From Hydrogenophaga flava NBRC 102514 (GTDB lineage: Bacteria > Pseudomonadota > Gammaproteobacteria > Burkholderiales > Burkholderiaceae_C): a DNA stretch of 64,000 bases. Within the stretch, counting starts at the first letter, position 1; the number at the start of each line of letters is the position of its first letter. A program made the translations under genes and the position numbers. A model generated the notes under the pieces. It did not search any database, was not told the DNA's origin, and saw nothing but the letters and a program-made list of their open reading frames with translations. Shown here in pieces: positions 52,901 through 62,464 of the stretch. The stretch covers positions 37,006 to 101,005 of the forward strand of contig NZ_BCTF01000022.1 in NCBI RefSeq assembly GCF_001571145.1. Reading direction: 5' to 3'.

Positions 52901-53764
52901 GTTGTCGTTGACGTAGTGCACCGGCCAGCCAGGCGCCAGGCGCCACTCGATCACCACCAGCGGCGACCGGTTGACCAGCTCGCTCAGGTGCAGGGCCACG
53001 GCCCGGTCGGCCTCCAGCTGGCGGGCCATGTGGTCGGTGGCGCGGCCGATCAGCGCCAGTTCGTCCTGCCCGGTCAGCCCCGCGCGCGCCGAGAGGTCAC
53101 CAGCGCCCATGTGTTCCAGGGCGGTGACCAGCTTCTGGGCCCGCCGGAACCAGATCAGGTGCAGCAGCAGCGCCAGCAGGGTCGCCACCCCCAGCGCGGC
53201 CAGCGCCTCCGCGGCCAGTTCCTGCAGCGCCTGCTGCCGGCGCTGCGCCAGGGGGACGGCGATGTCCACCATCACACCCAGGCGATGTCCGTCCAGCAGA
53301 GGCACCCAGCCGGTCACCAGCGAGGCCTCACGGATCACCGAGATGTCGATGCCGGTGCGCACCGGCCCATTGAAGAGCGCCCGCAGGCGCTCGCGCTCGT
53401 CCACCCGGGACAGCGCCTCGTCCAGCGTCCGTCCGATGTCGGCCCGCGAGAGCGAGGCCAGCACCGCGTTCTGGGGACTGACGAGATAGGCGTGGTCCAG
53501 GCCATCGTGCAGGCCCAGCGAGCTCACGATCCGGCGCAGCATCAGCGGGTCGGACAGGCCCATGCGCACGTCGAGACGGTTCTGGTCGATGCCCAGACGA
53601 TCCCGCAGCCGCTGGGTTTCGATCGCCTCCACTTCGGCCGCGATGCGCCCCATCTGGTGCTGGTACCGGATGCCGATCGCCAGCAGGGCCACCAGAAAGA
53701 TCAGCAGGGGCACCAGCCGGCGGGCGGACATGCCCAGCAGACCGTGGCGCAGCGCCGGCATCAC
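49976..53764 (-). CDS. Membrane sensor kinase with six PAS domains
   Basis: A 1262-residue sensor kinase. Order: helix near the N-terminus (RRLVPLLIFLVALLAIGIRY), a periplasmic region (about 30-180), a second helix (LAALGVATLLALLLHLIWF), a HAMP linker (TALEHMGAGDLSARAGLTGQ), then six PAS-type segments (each seen by the pattern of a central HPDD/MPED-like turn such as LLHPDDAGWVG, TMPEDIQRNAG and IHPEDRPLVMD), and HisKA (SYTVSHDLKAPLRGIDGYSQ) with a HATPase domain (RNLVGNALKFS, RDNGVGFDMKYH, PGTGVGLALVAKAV). It overlaps the neighbouring binding-lipoprotein gene by four bases, suggesting joint sensing. Confidence 0.9.
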   Translation of the reverse strand: MMPALRHGLLGMSARRLVPLLIFLVALLAIGIRYQHQMGRIAAEVEAIETQRLRDRLGIDQNRLDVRMGLSDPLMLRRIVSSLGLHDGLDHAYLVSPQNAVLASLSRADIGRTLDEALSRVDERERLRALFNGPVRTGIDISVIREASLVTGWVPLLDGHRLGVMVDIAVPLAQRRQQALQELAAEALAALGVATLLALLLHLIWFRRAQKLVTALEHMGAGDLSARAGLTGQDELALIGRATDHMARQLEADRAVALHLSELVNRSPLVVIEWRLAPGWPVHYVNDNVRQWGYDPQALVAGGVPFVSLLHPDDAGWVGAEVDRFLEHGPDEYHQEYRILRADGSTAWVHDHTRYERNTLGQVVRISGILLDISAQKEAQQAQREQGELLRLFYELPFLGMAISSPTDKRWLQVNDRLCDMLGYSREELLGKSWAELTMPEDIQRNAGLFEELMANRRDGYRVAKRYLGKKGNPIYVEIDVRAQRKAGGQIQQVFTTVQDITERQRYEQALQQMQDQMLKAQRIGNMGSWTIDLRRRTFVASPQALVIYGTDPARPEMTLEEADALVVPEDQALVREAVLRGASTGEPCDLRCRVLNQVRGVRHLHVRAEFEREDGQFVRCVGMVVDETDLVQAQRDRDRLVSVLEATPDIVSMANPQGQVFYFNRAGYEVLGLPQDAPLADAIAHVHPQWAARLIKEEGIPAAIAQGRWLGETAVNGADSREIPMSQMILSHHGPDGQLMYLSTILRDISERKAAEAALREQGRVLAEAQELARMGNWRIDLPSRQVTWSRALFPLLGCDPDKDQASQENFLANMHPDDRPRMQRTVQEHLGGKDGDTRVIEHRVVTPAGIRYLETRARLSCDGQGLPLRLFGTTMDVTDRVLASQVVTDLKDMLEQAETVSLLGSWAGDAETQRLNVSAQLFRNLGLEPADRPPTDAQYLDRIHPEDRPLVMDDMQSIRAGGPPEDFVFRTNPAHGPVRWMRRTARRIDRSAEGLQPRYIGTLLDITESVHAEERLRHINQALEQRVAERTAQLSQANQELEAFSYTVSHDLKAPLRGIDGYSQLLVEEYGDKLDEEGQHFVRRIRHGVQQMGALIADLLEYSRMERRDMAAGPVAIRPLVESILESFHDDIEREGAQLRNGLDDFTLALDREGISVVLRNLVGNALKFSRDSSPPVVEIGSRVENGRRVLWVRDNGVGFDMKYHDRMFGIFQRLHRAEEFPGTGVGLALVAKAVQRMGGRVWAESALGAGATFYLEFPQ

Positions 53765-54789
53765 GGCTGAGCGCCTTCCAGGGTCTGCAGGCGGCCGGCC
53801 CAGTCCTCGTCCAGCAGCCGCCCCCAGTCCGGGGTCTCCCGGAGCAGTCCCATCAGGCCCAGGGTGATGGCCAGACCTTCCGACTGCTGCCCCAGCGCGC
53901 GCGGCCGACCCGACATGAGCGCCAGGCCCTCCCCGTCGGCATAGAACTTGAGCCCCTTGAGGGTGGTGAGGTAGTCAGCAGGCGTGAGGTCGACCCCCGC
54001 CGCCAGCAACTCGGCGCTCGCTTGCGGATCGCGCTCCAGGGCATGGAGCCCGCGGCGCCAGCCGAGCACGGCGGCCTCAACCTGCGGCTGGCGCCGGGTC
54101 AGCGTCTCCGCCCGGACCACGAGCACGTCCACGATGTCGCCCGGCATCTGGCGGCTGTCGAACAGCGGTCGCAACCCTTCGGCCTGCAGGGGGCCAGCCA
54201 GGGGCTCGAACGTCACGACCGCATCGACCAGTCTGTTGCGCAGCGCGGACAGGTGCTGGGAGGCCTCCAGGTTGCGGACCTGCACCTCGTGTGGCTGCAG
54301 GCCCCCGGCCTGCAGCAGGCGCTGCAGCATCAGGGCGCCCACCGTGGTCCGCTCGACGGCGATCGAGCGGCCGCGCAGGTCGGTCAGGGTGCGGATGTCC
54401 GGGCGCGCCATCACCACATCGGCACCGGCCGAGGTCGACAGCAGGAGCACGATGCGCAGGTCGACCCCGTCATCCGCGAGGCGCAGGGTCTCGTCCAGGG
54501 TCAGCGCGGCGCCGTCCAGCAAGCCGTTGCGCAGGTAGCGCATGGTTTCCGAGCTGGAAGCGAGCTCCACCACCTTGACCTGCGCCGCGTCCAGCAGACC
54601 CCTGTCGCGCGCCAGCACCATCGGGTCGTAGCCGACCCAGGGGTTCAGACCCAGCTTCAGCGGTGCCTGGGGCGGCGGCTGACAGCCGGCCAGCGCCGCC
54701 GCGCCCAGGGCCAGACAGGACAGCAGGCCCCTGCGGTTCAGGGTCCTCCCGGTTTCCTGTCCTGCACCTGTCTGTGGTTCCTGTGGCAT
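53761..54789 (-). CDS. SsuA/NMT1-type substrate-binding lipoprotein
   Basis: A 342-residue lipoprotein with a twin-arginine-like basic start (LNRRGLLSCLALGAAALAGC, lipobox LAGC, C36). The mature part fits periplasmic binding proteins of the SsuA/ThiY/NMT1 type (LKLGLNPWVGYDPMVLARDR, KVVELASSSETMRYLRNG). No ABC permease or ATPase gene is nearby; the kinase gene overlaps it by four bases. I infer it binds a small ligand and signals to the kinase. Confidence 0.85.
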   Translation of the reverse strand: MPQEPQTGAGQETGRTLNRRGLLSCLALGAAALAGCQPPPQAPLKLGLNPWVGYDPMVLARDRGLLDAAQVKVVELASSSETMRYLRNGLLDGAALTLDETLRLADDGVDLRIVLLLSTSAGADVVMARPDIRTLTDLRGRSIAVERTTVGALMLQRLLQAGGLQPHEVQVRNLEASQHLSALRNRLVDAVVTFEPLAGPLQAEGLRPLFDSRQMPGDIVDVLVVRAETLTRRQPQVEAAVLGWRRGLHALERDPQASAELLAAGVDLTPADYLTTLKGLKFYADGEGLALMSGRPRALGQQSEGLAITLGLMGLLRETPDWGRLLDEDWAGRLQTLEGAQP

Positions 54790-54879
54790 GCAATGGGCCG
54801 CTGGCTGCTGGTGTGGAACATTCTGTCACCGAAGCTGACAAGCCGGGCCAACGAACCCCGCCGAACCCCCAAGAAAGCC

Positions 54880-56742
<1,863 letters not shown>

Positions 56743-56880
56743 ATTGGTTCACTCCATTGGTTGGTATGGGGGCATGGTAGGCACGACAAAAAGAAATAGG
56801 CATTCACATGAACAACATTCAGCACCTGATAATTTCATGACTCTTCAGGTTTTTGTTTTTATTTCATTTGTGATCAAACC
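56743..56880. promoter_or_regulatory. Divergent glmS/Lrp-type control region
   Basis: 138 bases, clearly A+T-rich (for example GATAATTTCATGACTCTTCA and TTTTTATTTCATTTGTGATC). No strong inverted repeat was seen. The Lrp-type protein may bind here, as such regulators often act on their divergent neighbour. Confidence 0.4.
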
Positions 56881-57390
56881 ATGGAATCAGAATTCCTCGA
56901 CGCCACCGATCTGAGGCTGCTGGAACTGCTGCAGACCGACGCCAGCCGGCACAACCAGACCCTGGCCGCACTGGCCCATGTGTCGCCCCCCACCAGCCTG
57001 CGGCGCATCAAGCGCCTGCGGGAAACCGGCGTGATCGAGCGCGAGGTGGCGCTGCTCCACCCCGACCGCCTGGCGCCACTGATCGGCCATGGCCTGACAA
57101 CCCTGGTGGAGGTGACGCTGGAGCGCCAGGGCGCCGAACACCTGGACGCCTTCGAGACCCATGTGCTGCCCGACCCCGCCGTGCAGCAGTGCTACCGCGT
57201 CAGCCCGGGCCCCGATTTCATGCTGGTGGTGCACACCCGGGACATGCCGGCCTACCTCGCGCTGGCACAGAGGCTGTTCACCTCCAGTGCCAACGTGCGC
57301 AACGTCAAGGCCTTTTTCAGTGTGAAGCGGGCCAAGTTCGACCCCCGGATCCCGCTGTCCGGCGGCCTACAGACCAGTCCAGCCGACTAG
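56881..57390 (+). CDS. Lrp/AsnC-family transcriptional regulator
   Basis: A 169-residue regulator. N-terminal HTH (DLRLLELLQTDASRHNQTLA, VSPPTSLRRIKRLRETGVIE) and a C-terminal RAM/ligand-sensing domain (VEVTLERQGAEHLDAFETHV, VSPGPDFMLVVHTRDMPAY). It is divergent from glmS. The ligand, likely an amino acid, and the targets are unknown. Confidence 0.93.
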   Translation: MESEFLDATDLRLLELLQTDASRHNQTLAALAHVSPPTSLRRIKRLRETGVIEREVALLHPDRLAPLIGHGLTTLVEVTLERQGAEHLDAFETHVLPDPAVQQCYRVSPGPDFMLVVHTRDMPAYLALAQRLFTSSANVRNVKAFFSVKRAKFDPRIPLSGGLQTSPAD

Positions 57391-57482
57391 TAACAAGGGG
57401 TTATTTGCGTCCGGACTGCGTAACACCCCACCTAGAATCCGTGCATCAAAAAGTTGCCATTTGCCAACAGTCAGGAGGTTGC

Positions 57483-58193
57483 ATGTTTCCGTTGTGGATC
57501 GCGTTCTTGGTCGCCATCGCCCTGGTGGCCGCTGGCGTCTGGGCCTATCGCCGCTACTTCCGCAAGGTCTCGGGGCGCGAGGACCGCTACACCCCCGAGC
57601 GCATCCTGGCGCCTGAACAGGTCGCCATGCTGGACTACCTGCGCGAAACCTTCCCGGACCAGGTGGTGCTGCCCAATGTCCCGCTCCAGAACATGCTGTC
57701 GGTGCGGCGCTCGGCCGACATCCAGCGAGCCAAGGAACGGCTGAAGACCCAGAAGGTCGACTTTGTGGTCTGCGACGCCGAAGGGCGCGCGGTGTTCGCG
57801 TTCGATGTCGAGCAATACCACCTCAGCGACGCCAAGGCCAAGGCCCACCAGGTCAAGATCAAGAACCGCATCCTCAAGACCGCCGGCGTGCGCTTCCTGT
57901 TCCTCAAGAACAGCATCCACCGCATGCCCACGCCCAACGACTTCCGCCGCCAGCTCGATCTGGCCGCCCTGCCCCGGCCCAAGGCCCAGGACGGCGAAAG
58001 CAACAACGGTGAAAGCGTCCGCCAGCAGCTGGAGTCGAAGTTCTCGGAATTCGACACCCTGGTCTATCCCAGCACCGGCTTCAAGGAGTCCGAGGTGATG
58101 GGCCTGAGCGGCCTGATGGAACTTGGGGAGGCGAGGACAGACCGCAAGTCCCAGCACGAGCGGCAGATCGAAGCGGTGCGCCGCCGCGCCTGA
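57483..58193 (+). CDS. DUF2726-type membrane-anchored protein
   Basis: A 236-residue protein with one N-terminal helix (PLWIAFLVAIALVAAGVWAY) and a cytoplasmic DUF2726-like domain (MLSVRRSADIQRAKERLKTQ, KVDFVVCDAEGRAVFAFDVE, KNRILKTAGVRFLFLKN). This domain resembles endonuclease-fold (PD-(D/E)XK-like) sequences, so a nucleic-acid role is possible but not shown. TCAGGAGG precedes the ATG 57483. Confidence 0.75.
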   Translation: MFPLWIAFLVAIALVAAGVWAYRRYFRKVSGREDRYTPERILAPEQVAMLDYLRETFPDQVVLPNVPLQNMLSVRRSADIQRAKERLKTQKVDFVVCDAEGRAVFAFDVEQYHLSDAKAKAHQVKIKNRILKTAGVRFLFLKNSIHRMPTPNDFRRQLDLAALPRPKAQDGESNNGESVRQQLESKFSEFDTLVYPSTGFKESEVMGLSGLMELGEARTDRKSQHERQIEAVRRRA

Positions 58194-58223
58194 TCCTGCC
58201 CGGCAGCGCTCCCTTTTCCCCGG

Positions 58224-59633
58224 TCAGCTCTTTTTCTTCGCGGGCCGCTGCCAGTTCGGAATCACCGTCTGGCGCCCGCGCGCCACGCTCAGCGCGCCCG
58301 GCGGCGTGTCGCGGGTGATGGTTGAGCCGCCCCCTACTGTCCCGCCCGCGCCGATCGTGACCGGCGCCACCAGCACGCAGTTGCTGCCCACATGCACGTC
58401 GGCTTCGATCACCGTGCGGTGCTTGTTGGCGCCGTCGTAGTTGGCGGTGATGCTGCCCGCGCCGTAGTTCACCCGCTCGCCCACGGTGGCGTCGCCCAGA
58501 TAGGCCAGGTGGTTGGCCTTGGCGCTGTCGGCCAGCGTGGAGTTCTTGACCTCCACAAAGTTGCCGATGTGCACCTCGCGCCCCAGCCGGGCGCCCGGCC
58601 GCAGGCGGGCGAACGGCCCGATCAGCGCACCCTCGCCGACCGACACGCCGGCTTTCTCGCCCTCGATGTGGGTGAACGGGTGGATCACCGCCCCCGCGCC
58701 GATCACCGCGTTGGCGATCACGCAGTTCGCACCGATGCGCACGCCGGCACCCAGTTCGACCCGGCCTTCAAACACGCAGTTGACGTCGATCTCGACGTCC
58801 TGCCCGCAGACCAGCGCGCCGCGCACGTCCAGCCGCGCCGGGTCGGCCAGGCGCACGCCCTGCTCCATCAGCGCCTCGGCCACGCGCCGCTGGTGCGCCC
58901 GCTCCAGCTCGGCCAGTTGCAGCGGGCTGTTCACGCCGGCCACCTGCAGCGCGTCGGTGATACGGTGAGCCTGCACGGCCACGCCATCGGCCACGGCGAA
59001 CTTCACCACATCGGTCAGGTAGTACTCGCCCTGGGCGTTCTGGTTGTCCAGACGGGCCAGCCAGCCGCGCAGCAGCTTCGTGGGCACGGCCATGATGCCG
59101 CTGTAGATCTCGGTGATGGCGCGCTGGGCGTCGCTTGCGTCCTTGTGTTCGACGATCGCGGCCACCGAAGCGTCGGCCGCCCGCACGATGCGGCCGTACC
59201 CCGTGGGGTCGGGCATGTCGAGCGTCAGCAGCGCCAGCCGCTGCCCGCCGCACAGGTCGAGCAGCGCCTGCAGGGTTTCGGGCCGGGTCAGCGGCACGTC
59301 GCCCGAGAGCGCCAGGGTCACGCCGTCGTCGGGCAGCACCGGCACCGCCTGCTGCACCGCATGACCGGTGCCCAGCTGCGGCTCCTGGCGCACGAACTGC
59401 AACTTCAGCGCCCCACCCGACTCCAAGGCCGGAGCGACCAGGCCAGCTTCCACCTGTTCGGCGCCGTGGCCGGTGATCACCACCACCGCGCGCGCCGATA
59501 CCCGGGCGGCCGTGTCGATCACATGCTGGGCCAGTGCACGACCGCCCAGACGGTGCAACACTTTGGGCTTGCTGCTCTTCATGCGCGTGCCTTTGCCGGC
59601 CGCCATCACCACCACATCCACAGGGAACGACAT
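58224..59633 (-). CDS. glmU: Bifunctional GlmU (GlcN-1-P acetyltransferase/uridyltransferase)
   Basis: A 469-residue protein with an N-terminal pyrophosphorylase domain (VVMAAGKGTRMKSSKPKVLH, LSGDVPLTRPETL) and a C-terminal left-handed beta-helix acetyltransferase (hexapeptide repeats, NFVEVKNSTLADSAKANHLA, LGDATVGERVNYGAGSITAN, NYDGANKHRTVIEADVHVGS). It makes UDP-GlcNAc from GlcN-1-P. Together with GlmS it supplies cell-wall and LPS sugar. Start ATG 59633; an upstream start adds ten residues without conservation. Confidence 0.97.
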   Translation of the reverse strand: MSFPVDVVVMAAGKGTRMKSSKPKVLHRLGGRALAQHVIDTAARVSARAVVVITGHGAEQVEAGLVAPALESGGALKLQFVRQEPQLGTGHAVQQAVPVLPDDGVTLALSGDVPLTRPETLQALLDLCGGQRLALLTLDMPDPTGYGRIVRAADASVAAIVEHKDASDAQRAITEIYSGIMAVPTKLLRGWLARLDNQNAQGEYYLTDVVKFAVADGVAVQAHRITDALQVAGVNSPLQLAELERAHQRRVAEALMEQGVRLADPARLDVRGALVCGQDVEIDVNCVFEGRVELGAGVRIGANCVIANAVIGAGAVIHPFTHIEGEKAGVSVGEGALIGPFARLRPGARLGREVHIGNFVEVKNSTLADSAKANHLAYLGDATVGERVNYGAGSITANYDGANKHRTVIEADVHVGSNCVLVAPVTIGAGGTVGGGSTITRDTPPGALSVARGRQTVIPNWQRPAKKKS

Positions 59634-59670
59634 GAACACCTTTCCTGAGGCCGACAAGGGCACCTCTTCG

Positions 59671-60540
59671 ATGGCGCGGATTATCGCGCGCGCCCTGGTG
59701 CTGGGCCTGCTTTCGCTCGTGCTCGTGGGCTGCAGCGCGCTGCGCCTTGCCTACAACCAGGCGCCCAGCCTGAGCTACTGGTGGATCGACGGCTATGCCG
59801 ACCTGAACGAAGCGCAGACAGGCCAGCTGCGGCGCGACATCGATGCCTTCTTCGCCTGGCACCGCACAGCGGAACTACCCGGCTACATCCCGCGCCTGCA
59901 ACAGTGGCAGCAGATGGCCCAGACCGACAGCAGCGCCGATCTTGCCTGCACTCAGTTCGATGCCCTGCGCGGCGCCTACCTGCGCATGGTCGACCGCAGC
60001 CTGGAGCCGATGGCGCGGCTGGCCCTCACCCTGACCCCTGCGCAGCTGCAGCATCTGCAGAAGAAATACGACAAGAACAACCGGGAGTTCGAGCAGAAGT
60101 ACATCCGTGTCAGCGACGAGGAGCGGCTGGACAACCTGATGGATCGTGCCCTGGACCGCTACGAACCCCTGTACGGCGACCTGAGCAATGCCCAGCTGGC
60201 CCTGCTGCGCGAGCGCATCCGCAGTTCCCCGTTCGACGCCCAGCGGGTGAACACCGAGCGCCTGCGCCGCCAGACCGATCTGATCCGCACCCTGCGCGAA
60301 CTGCAGGCCGAACGGGGTGCCACCGTGGCCACGGCTACCACCGCGCTGCGCCGCTGGCACGACCGCGTGATGCAGTCGCCCCTGCCCGGCTTCGCGGCTT
60401 ACAGCGACAGCCTGGTGCGCAACGCCTGCGAGCAGTTCGCTGCCCTGCACAACACCACCACGGCGGAGCAGCGTCAGCACGCCGTGCGCGTGCTCAAGGA
60501 CTACGAGAGCGACCTGCGTTCGCTCGTCGCTCCCCACTGA
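59671..60540 (+). CDS. DUF6279-type lipoprotein
   Basis: A 289-residue lipoprotein (signal MARIIARALVLGLLSLVLVG, lipobox LVGC, C21). The mature part is helical, with many charged residues (LRLAYNQAPSLSYWWIDGYA, LTPAQLQHLQKKYDKNNREF). I recall this as the DUF6279 family of betaproteobacteria. ATG 59671 gives a clean signal peptide; the upstream ATG 59632 would add acidic residues in front of it and overlap the glmU start. Role unknown. Confidence 0.7.
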   Translation: MARIIARALVLGLLSLVLVGCSALRLAYNQAPSLSYWWIDGYADLNEAQTGQLRRDIDAFFAWHRTAELPGYIPRLQQWQQMAQTDSSADLACTQFDALRGAYLRMVDRSLEPMARLALTLTPAQLQHLQKKYDKNNREFEQKYIRVSDEERLDNLMDRALDRYEPLYGDLSNAQLALLRERIRSSPFDAQRVNTERLRRQTDLIRTLRELQAERGATVATATTALRRWHDRVMQSPLPGFAAYSDSLVRNACEQFAALHNTTTAEQRQHAVRVLKDYESDLRSLVAPH

Positions 60541-60543
60541 GCC

Positions 60544-61806
60544 TCAGGCCAGCAGACAGACCACGGCGAGCGACATCAGGGCCACGGGCAGGCCCGTGAC
60601 CACGTGCCGCTTCCAGTCGAGCACGATGCCCTCCCGGGCCGCGAGGTCGGCCACGATCAGGTTGGCGATCGAGCCCACCAGCAGCAGGTTGCCCGCAAAG
60701 GTGCTCACCAGCGCCAGCTGGGCGCCGGCCTGCTGGGGGTCGGCCTCCAGGTGCGGCAGCAGCAGCATCACCGCCGGCACGTTGGACACCAGGTTGGACA
60801 GCACCGTGCCCAGCACCAGCAGGGTGCCCGGGTCGGTCAGGTGCACGCCCTGGGTGGCCAGCCAGGCGACCGCCTGGGCCGCCAGCCCGGTCTGCTCGAA
60901 CGCGTGGTTGACGATGAACAGCCCGATGAACAGCAGCAGCAGCTGCCAGTCGACCGAGCCCATCACATCCGCGGAATGGAAGCGGCGGCTGAGCAGCAGC
61001 ACGGCCGCCCCCACCAGCGCGGCCACGTCGCGGTGCCAGCCGGTGAACAGGAACACCACCATCAGCACCAGCGCCACGGCCAGCCCTTTGGCCGTCTGCC
61101 AGCGGTCGAACGGCGCTTCGTCTTCGGCTCGCACCGTGTCGCCAGCCACCTGAACCGCCGCCGCAACCCCGACGCGGGCCCCGGGACCGTAGGCCAGCCA
61201 GACCCAGAGCAGCGCCAGGCTGATGCCCACGGGCAGCAGGGCGTGCCGCATGTAGCCGTCGAACGGCAGGCGCAGCACCGAACCGATCAGCATGTTCTGC
61301 GGGTTGCCTATCAGCGTGGCGGCCGAACCGATGTTGGCGGCGCAGGCCAGACCGATCAGGAAGGGCACCGGGTGGAGGCCGCGCTGCAGGCACAGGCGCG
61401 CGACCACAGGGGTCATGGCCAGGCAGACGATGTCGTTGGAAAACACCGCCGACAGCCCGCCAGCGACCACGATCAGCGCGGCCAGCAGCCCGGCCCGCGA
61501 CAGCGGCAGGCCGCCCACCCGGCGCGTGACCTCGGTATAGAAACCGCCCAGCCGCATCTGGGCCGACACCACCATGAAGGCGAACAGCAGCACGATGGTC
61601 GGCAGGTCCACCGACCGGGCCGCGTCCTCCACCGCCATGCCGGAAATGGCGATCACGGCGATCGCGCCCAGCAGCGCCACACCGGACCGGTCCAGCTTCA
61701 GGCGCGGCAGACCGCCAAGAAACATGCCCAGGTAGACGGTGGCGAAGACCAGAACCACCCCCCATTCCGAGGGCGAAGAGACAAAGGAAGACAGCGCAGG
61801 TGACAT
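60544..61806 (-). CDS. ArsB/SLC13-type anion transporter
   Basis: A 420-residue membrane protein with about eleven helices, including FATVYLGMFLGGLPRLKLDR, NDIVCLAMTPVVARLCLQRG and ANIGSAATLIGNPQNMLIGS, the last typical of ion-transporter (IT) superfamily members. The NIGSAATLIGNPQN motif links it to ArsB/NhaD/SLC13 transporters. Substrate (arsenite, dicarboxylate, sulfate or sodium) cannot be told. Divergent from the 61907 lipoprotein gene. Confidence 0.8.
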   Translation of the reverse strand: MSPALSSFVSSPSEWGVVLVFATVYLGMFLGGLPRLKLDRSGVALLGAIAVIAISGMAVEDAARSVDLPTIVLLFAFMVVSAQMRLGGFYTEVTRRVGGLPLSRAGLLAALIVVAGGLSAVFSNDIVCLAMTPVVARLCLQRGLHPVPFLIGLACAANIGSAATLIGNPQNMLIGSVLRLPFDGYMRHALLPVGISLALLWVWLAYGPGARVGVAAAVQVAGDTVRAEDEAPFDRWQTAKGLAVALVLMVVFLFTGWHRDVAALVGAAVLLLSRRFHSADVMGSVDWQLLLLFIGLFIVNHAFEQTGLAAQAVAWLATQGVHLTDPGTLLVLGTVLSNLVSNVPAVMLLLPHLEADPQQAGAQLALVSTFAGNLLLVGSIANLIVADLAAREGIVLDWKRHVVTGLPVALMSLAVVCLLA

Positions 61807-61851
61807 GAAGAGGCTACAGATCGATACACGATTGTCGGCCCTTGTGCGGTA

Positions 61852-61901
61852 GCTCCCGGACCCCGAATGGGATTACCATCGTTGGCCAACGATCCGGGAG
61901 C
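61852..61901 (+). promoter_or_regulatory. Nested inverted repeats before the PKD lipoprotein
   Basis: Outer arms GCTCCCGGA (61852-61860) and TCCGGGAGC (61893-61901) enclose a perfect 16-base palindrome ATCGTTGG-CCAACGAT (61878-61893). The right outer arm covers the GGGAG ribosome site (61896-61900) of the next gene, so pairing could hide it. It could be an operator or an RNA switch. Confidence 0.55.
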
Positions 61902-61906
61902 CACAC

Positions 61907-62332
61907 ATGACAACGTTCAGAAACCTGACCTTTTCGAAATTCCTGCTGGCCAGCTTTGCGGCGCTGGCGCTCACCGGCTGCCTGCCAGTGCCGATTTACG
62001 AGGTCACCCCCAGCACCGCGCGGGCCGGCACCGAGCTGACCTTCGACGCCTCCGGATCGGTGGTGTCCAACATGCCCGAGGACAACGTGGCCGTGGGCTG
62101 GTCGTGGAGTTTCGGCGACGGCAGCACCGCCAAAGGCGAAACCGTGACCCACACCTACGACAAGGCCGGCACCTACACCATCAAGCTCACCGTGACCGAC
62201 AGCGCGGGCCGCGAGGCCTCCGTCGAGGACCAGTTGGAGGTGAAAGAGGCCCTGGTGATCGAGGACACGACCAGCGACACCGAGGACACCAGCTCGACCG
62301 CCACATCCACCACCAGCACGGCGACGCAGTAG
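61907..62332 (+). CDS. PKD-domain lipoprotein
   Basis: A 141-residue lipoprotein (lipobox LTGC, C25). One PKD domain is clear: AGTELTFDASGSVVSNMPED, WSWSFGDGSTAKGETVTHTY, DKAGTYTIKLTVTDSAGREA. The tail is Thr/Ser-rich (TSSTATSTTSTATQ). PKD domains mediate protein or glycan contacts at the cell surface. Outer-membrane location is inferred. It precedes the terminator and the transposase-like gene. Confidence 0.8.
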   Translation: MTTFRNLTFSKFLLASFAALALTGCLPVPIYEVTPSTARAGTELTFDASGSVVSNMPEDNVAVGWSWSFGDGSTAKGETVTHTYDKAGTYTIKLTVTDSAGREASVEDQLEVKEALVIEDTTSDTEDTSSTATSTTSTATQ

Positions 62333-62425
62333 CGCTCTTGCTTCATCAACAAAAAAGCCGCTGTGTCCACACTAGCCGTTCGGCTAAGGAGTTGATGGCT
62401 TAGGGCTGCGGTTCTGTCTGATTTG

Positions 62426-62460
62426 AAGCCCCGTTCTGCGACTGCAGGGCGGGGCTTTCT
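62426..62460. terminator. Bidirectional terminator between PKD lipoprotein and transposase-like gene
   Basis: AAGCCCCG (62426-62433), TT, CTGC, GACT loop, GCAG, GG, CGGGGCTT (62450-62457): a long stem with a T tract (TTTCTTCC). It stands where the plus-strand gene and the minus-strand gene converge. Confidence 0.8.
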
Positions 62461-62464
62461 TCCT

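Noticed and set aside
49901..53770. 1289-codon open frame antisense to the six-PAS kinase
   Set aside because: Same type of artefact; no recognisable domain, unusual composition (V, H, Q, R, L).
62333..62425. Left end of an insertion element beside the terminator
   Set aside because: No inverted repeat matching the far end can be seen because the other end lies outside the window; no target duplication could be tested.
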